This document shows positions 5,704-7,101 of a DNA stretch of 7,101 bases, one piece after another. The stretch is taken from the NCBI GenBank assembly GCA_937921835.1, contig CAKZVG010000289.1, positions 1 to 7,101 of the forward strand, in the 5' to 3' direction. Within the stretch, counting starts at the first letter, position 1, and every line of letters starts with the position of its first letter. The DNA is from an uncultured Bryobacteraceae bacterium. GTDB lineage: Bacteria; Acidobacteriota; Terriglobia; Bryobacterales; Bryobacteraceae. Made by a program: the position numbers and the translations under genes. Below the pieces are notes generated by a model that ran no database searches, had not been told where the DNA came from, and worked only from the letters and a program-made list of their open reading frames with translations.

Positions 5704-7101
5704 AGTAATCCTCGACGGCTTTCTCCACCGATTCGTCGGCTTCGGTGAGCCGCATCAGTTCCAGCCGCAAGGCGTCCACCAGCGCCTTCCAGCTCGCCTC
5801 GATCACGTTGTCGGAGACGCCCACGGTGGCCCAGCTCTGGCGGTGGTCGGTCCACTCCACCAGGACGCGGACCTTGGCCGCGGTTCCCTTGCGCGGTTCG
5901 AGCACGCGCACCTTGTAGTCGGTGAGCTGAACGTTGGCCAGGGTCGGGTAGAGCTTGGACAGGCACTGGCGCAGGCAGACGTCGAGCGCGTTCACCGGAC
6001 CGTGGCCGGTGGCGGTGGCCGAGTGGATGCCGTCCTGCGCCTTGAGCGTCACCGAGGCCGTGGTTTGCGCGCCCTTGGGAGTCATCTTGGTGGAGACCTC
6101 CGTGCTCAGCACCTCGAAGAAGCTGACTCCGGGATGCAGCGTCTCGCGCACCAGCAGTTCGAAGGTTCCCTCGGCGGCTTCGAGCTCGTAGCCCAGGAAC
6201 TCGAGTTGCTTGATGCGTTCGAGCAGCTCGCGGCGCGCTTCGTCGCTCAGCCGCTCCTCGAGACCGTGCTGCTTGAGCTTATAAAGGATGTTGCCGCGCC
6301 CGGAAAGATCGCTGAGCAGCACGCGCTGCCGGTTGCCCACCGTCTCGGGCTTGACGTGCTCGTAGCAGGCGGATTCCTTGAGCACCGCCGCCACGTGGAT
6401 GCCGCCCTTGTGGGCGAAGGCGCTGTGGCCGACGTAGGGCTGGTCGTTGCGCATGGGCAGGTTGGCCAGTTCGGCGACGAAACGCGCCACGGAGGTGAGC
6501 TGCGGCAGTCTCTCTGCCCCGATGGTGGTGTGGCCCAGCTTCAACTCCAGGTTCGCGATCACCGAACACAGGTTGGCGTTGCCGCAACGCTCGCCGTAGC
6601 CGTTGATGCAGCCTTGCACGTGCGTGACGCCGTGCTCGACGGCCGCCAGGGTGTTGGCCACAGCGACGTCGGCGTCGTTGTGGCAATGGATGCCGATCAC
6701 CCCGTCGAAGCGCTTCCGCACCTCCTCGACGATCTCTACCAGCTTCGCGGTCAGCGTGCCGCCGTTGGTATCGCACAGCACCAGCACGGCGGCGCCCGCG
6801 TTTTTCGCCGCCTCCAGCGTCCGCAGGGCGAAGGACGGGTTCGAGATGTAGCCGTCGAAGAAGTGCTCGGCGTCGTACACCACTTCCTTGCCGTGCGCCA
6901 CCATGTAGCTCACGGTTTCGGAAATCAGCGCGAGGTTCTGCTCTTCGCTCACGCCCAGCGCGCGCGTGGTGTGCAGGTCCCAGCTCTTGCCGAAAATGGC
7001 GACCGCCGGGGTGCCGGCCTCGACAAGCTGGCGCACGTTGGGGTCGCGGTCCACCGGGTTGCGGGCGAAACGCGTCGAGCCGAAGGCGGTAATCCGCGCG
7101 T
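5690..7101 (-). CDS. cimA: (R)-citramalate synthase, N-terminus cut by window edge
   Basis: Seen: 469 complete codons from the right edge to a TAA; numbering here is from the first complete visible codon. The frame is open through the edge (ARITAFGSTR is typical family sequence), so a GTG at 7054 is not the start. Family signs in order: AGTPAVAIFGKSWDLH, DAEHFFDGY (76-84), LCDTNGGT (108-115), HCHNDADVAVANT with metal ligands H138 and H140, CINGYGERCGNANL (164-177), AHKGGIH (229-235), then the LeuA-type regulatory/dimer domain from about 320 (GPVNALD, TAAKVRVLVEW, TVGVSDNVIEASWKALVDAL). The DTTLRDG catalytic start is beyond the edge; relatives are about 520 to 540 residues. Known: the family (TIGR00977 type) condenses acetyl-CoA with pyruvate to (R)-citramalate, the first step of threonine-independent isoleucine synthesis, usually inhibited by isoleucine through the C-terminal domain. 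Isopropylmalate or homocitrate synthase is less likely given EHFFDGY and FGKSWDLH. Convergent with the receptor gene, 15 bases apart. Confidence 0.93.
   Translation of the reverse strand, partial: ARITAFGSTRFARNPVDRDPNVRQLVEAGTPAVAIFGKSWDLHTTRALGVSEEQNLALISETVSYMVAHGKEVVYDAEHFFDGYISNPSFALRTLEAAKNAGAAVLVLCDTNGGTLTAKLVEIVEEVRKRFDGVIGIHCHNDADVAVANTLAAVEHGVTHVQGCINGYGERCGNANLCSVIANLELKLGHTTIGAERLPQLTSVARFVAELANLPMRNDQPYVGHSAFAHKGGIHVAAVLKESACYEHVKPETVGNRQRVLLSDLSGRGNILYKLKQHGLEERLSDEARRELLERIKQLEFLGYELEAAEGTFELLVRETLHPGVSFFEVLSTEVSTKMTPKGAQTTASVTLKAQDGIHSATATGHGPVNALDVCLRQCLSKLYPTLANVQLTDYKVRVLEPRKGTAAKVRVLVEWTDHRQSWATVGVSDNVIEASWKALVDALRLELMRLTEADESVEKAVEDYCWGV

Noticed and set aside
7052..7054. 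GTG as the start codon of citramalate synthase
   Set aside because: The frame stays open to the window edge and the residues before it (ITAFGSTR) match the family, so the true start is outside the window.

Overview
The window reads as a piece of a GC-rich bacterial chromosome. The best guess is an Acidobacteriota genome of the Solibacter/Bryobacter kind. This rests on the long Oar-like TonB-dependent receptor with an N-terminal carboxypeptidase-regulatory-like domain, a family greatly expanded in that phylum, together with the base composition. It is an inference from family content, not a phylogenetic result. Four protein genes fill almost all of the sequence. No tRNA, rRNA, CRISPR array, insertion sequence or phage gene was seen.

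Layout, left to right. (1) A leftward HAD-superfamily hydrolase whose C-terminus is cut off by the left edge. (2) Immediately upstream of it in transcription order, and overlapping it by an ATGA, a leftward 504-residue protein that appears to join three modules: an MtrA-like N-terminal domain, a thymidylate-synthase core with recognisable active-site residues, and a C-terminal DUF4346-like domain. These two genes form a translationally coupled pair. (3) A divergent intergenic region of about 120 bases. It carries a perfect TATAAT only 8 bases before the GTG start of the thymidylate-synthase gene, so that message is probably leaderless. It also has GC-rich palindromes and, on the other strand, a Shine-Dalgarno for the next gene. 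(4) A rightward TonB-dependent receptor of about 1161 residues with signal peptide, regulatory-like domain, plug and barrel. (5) A perfect hairpin of 9 base pairs in the convergent junction, whose loop holds the stop codon of the last gene. (6) A leftward citramalate synthase (CimA), cut at its N-terminus by the right edge.

The genes belong to three separate physiological jobs: pyrimidine deoxynucleotide or pterin-linked metabolism (thymidylate-synthase fusion plus HAD), outer-membrane uptake of a large substrate, and threonine-independent isoleucine synthesis. Only the first two genes look like an operon. The most interesting item is the thymidylate-synthase fusion: its core keeps the nucleotide-binding residues but differs from the classical enzyme at a conserved folate-site aspartate, and its MtrA-like domain seems to lack the corrinoid-binding histidine.
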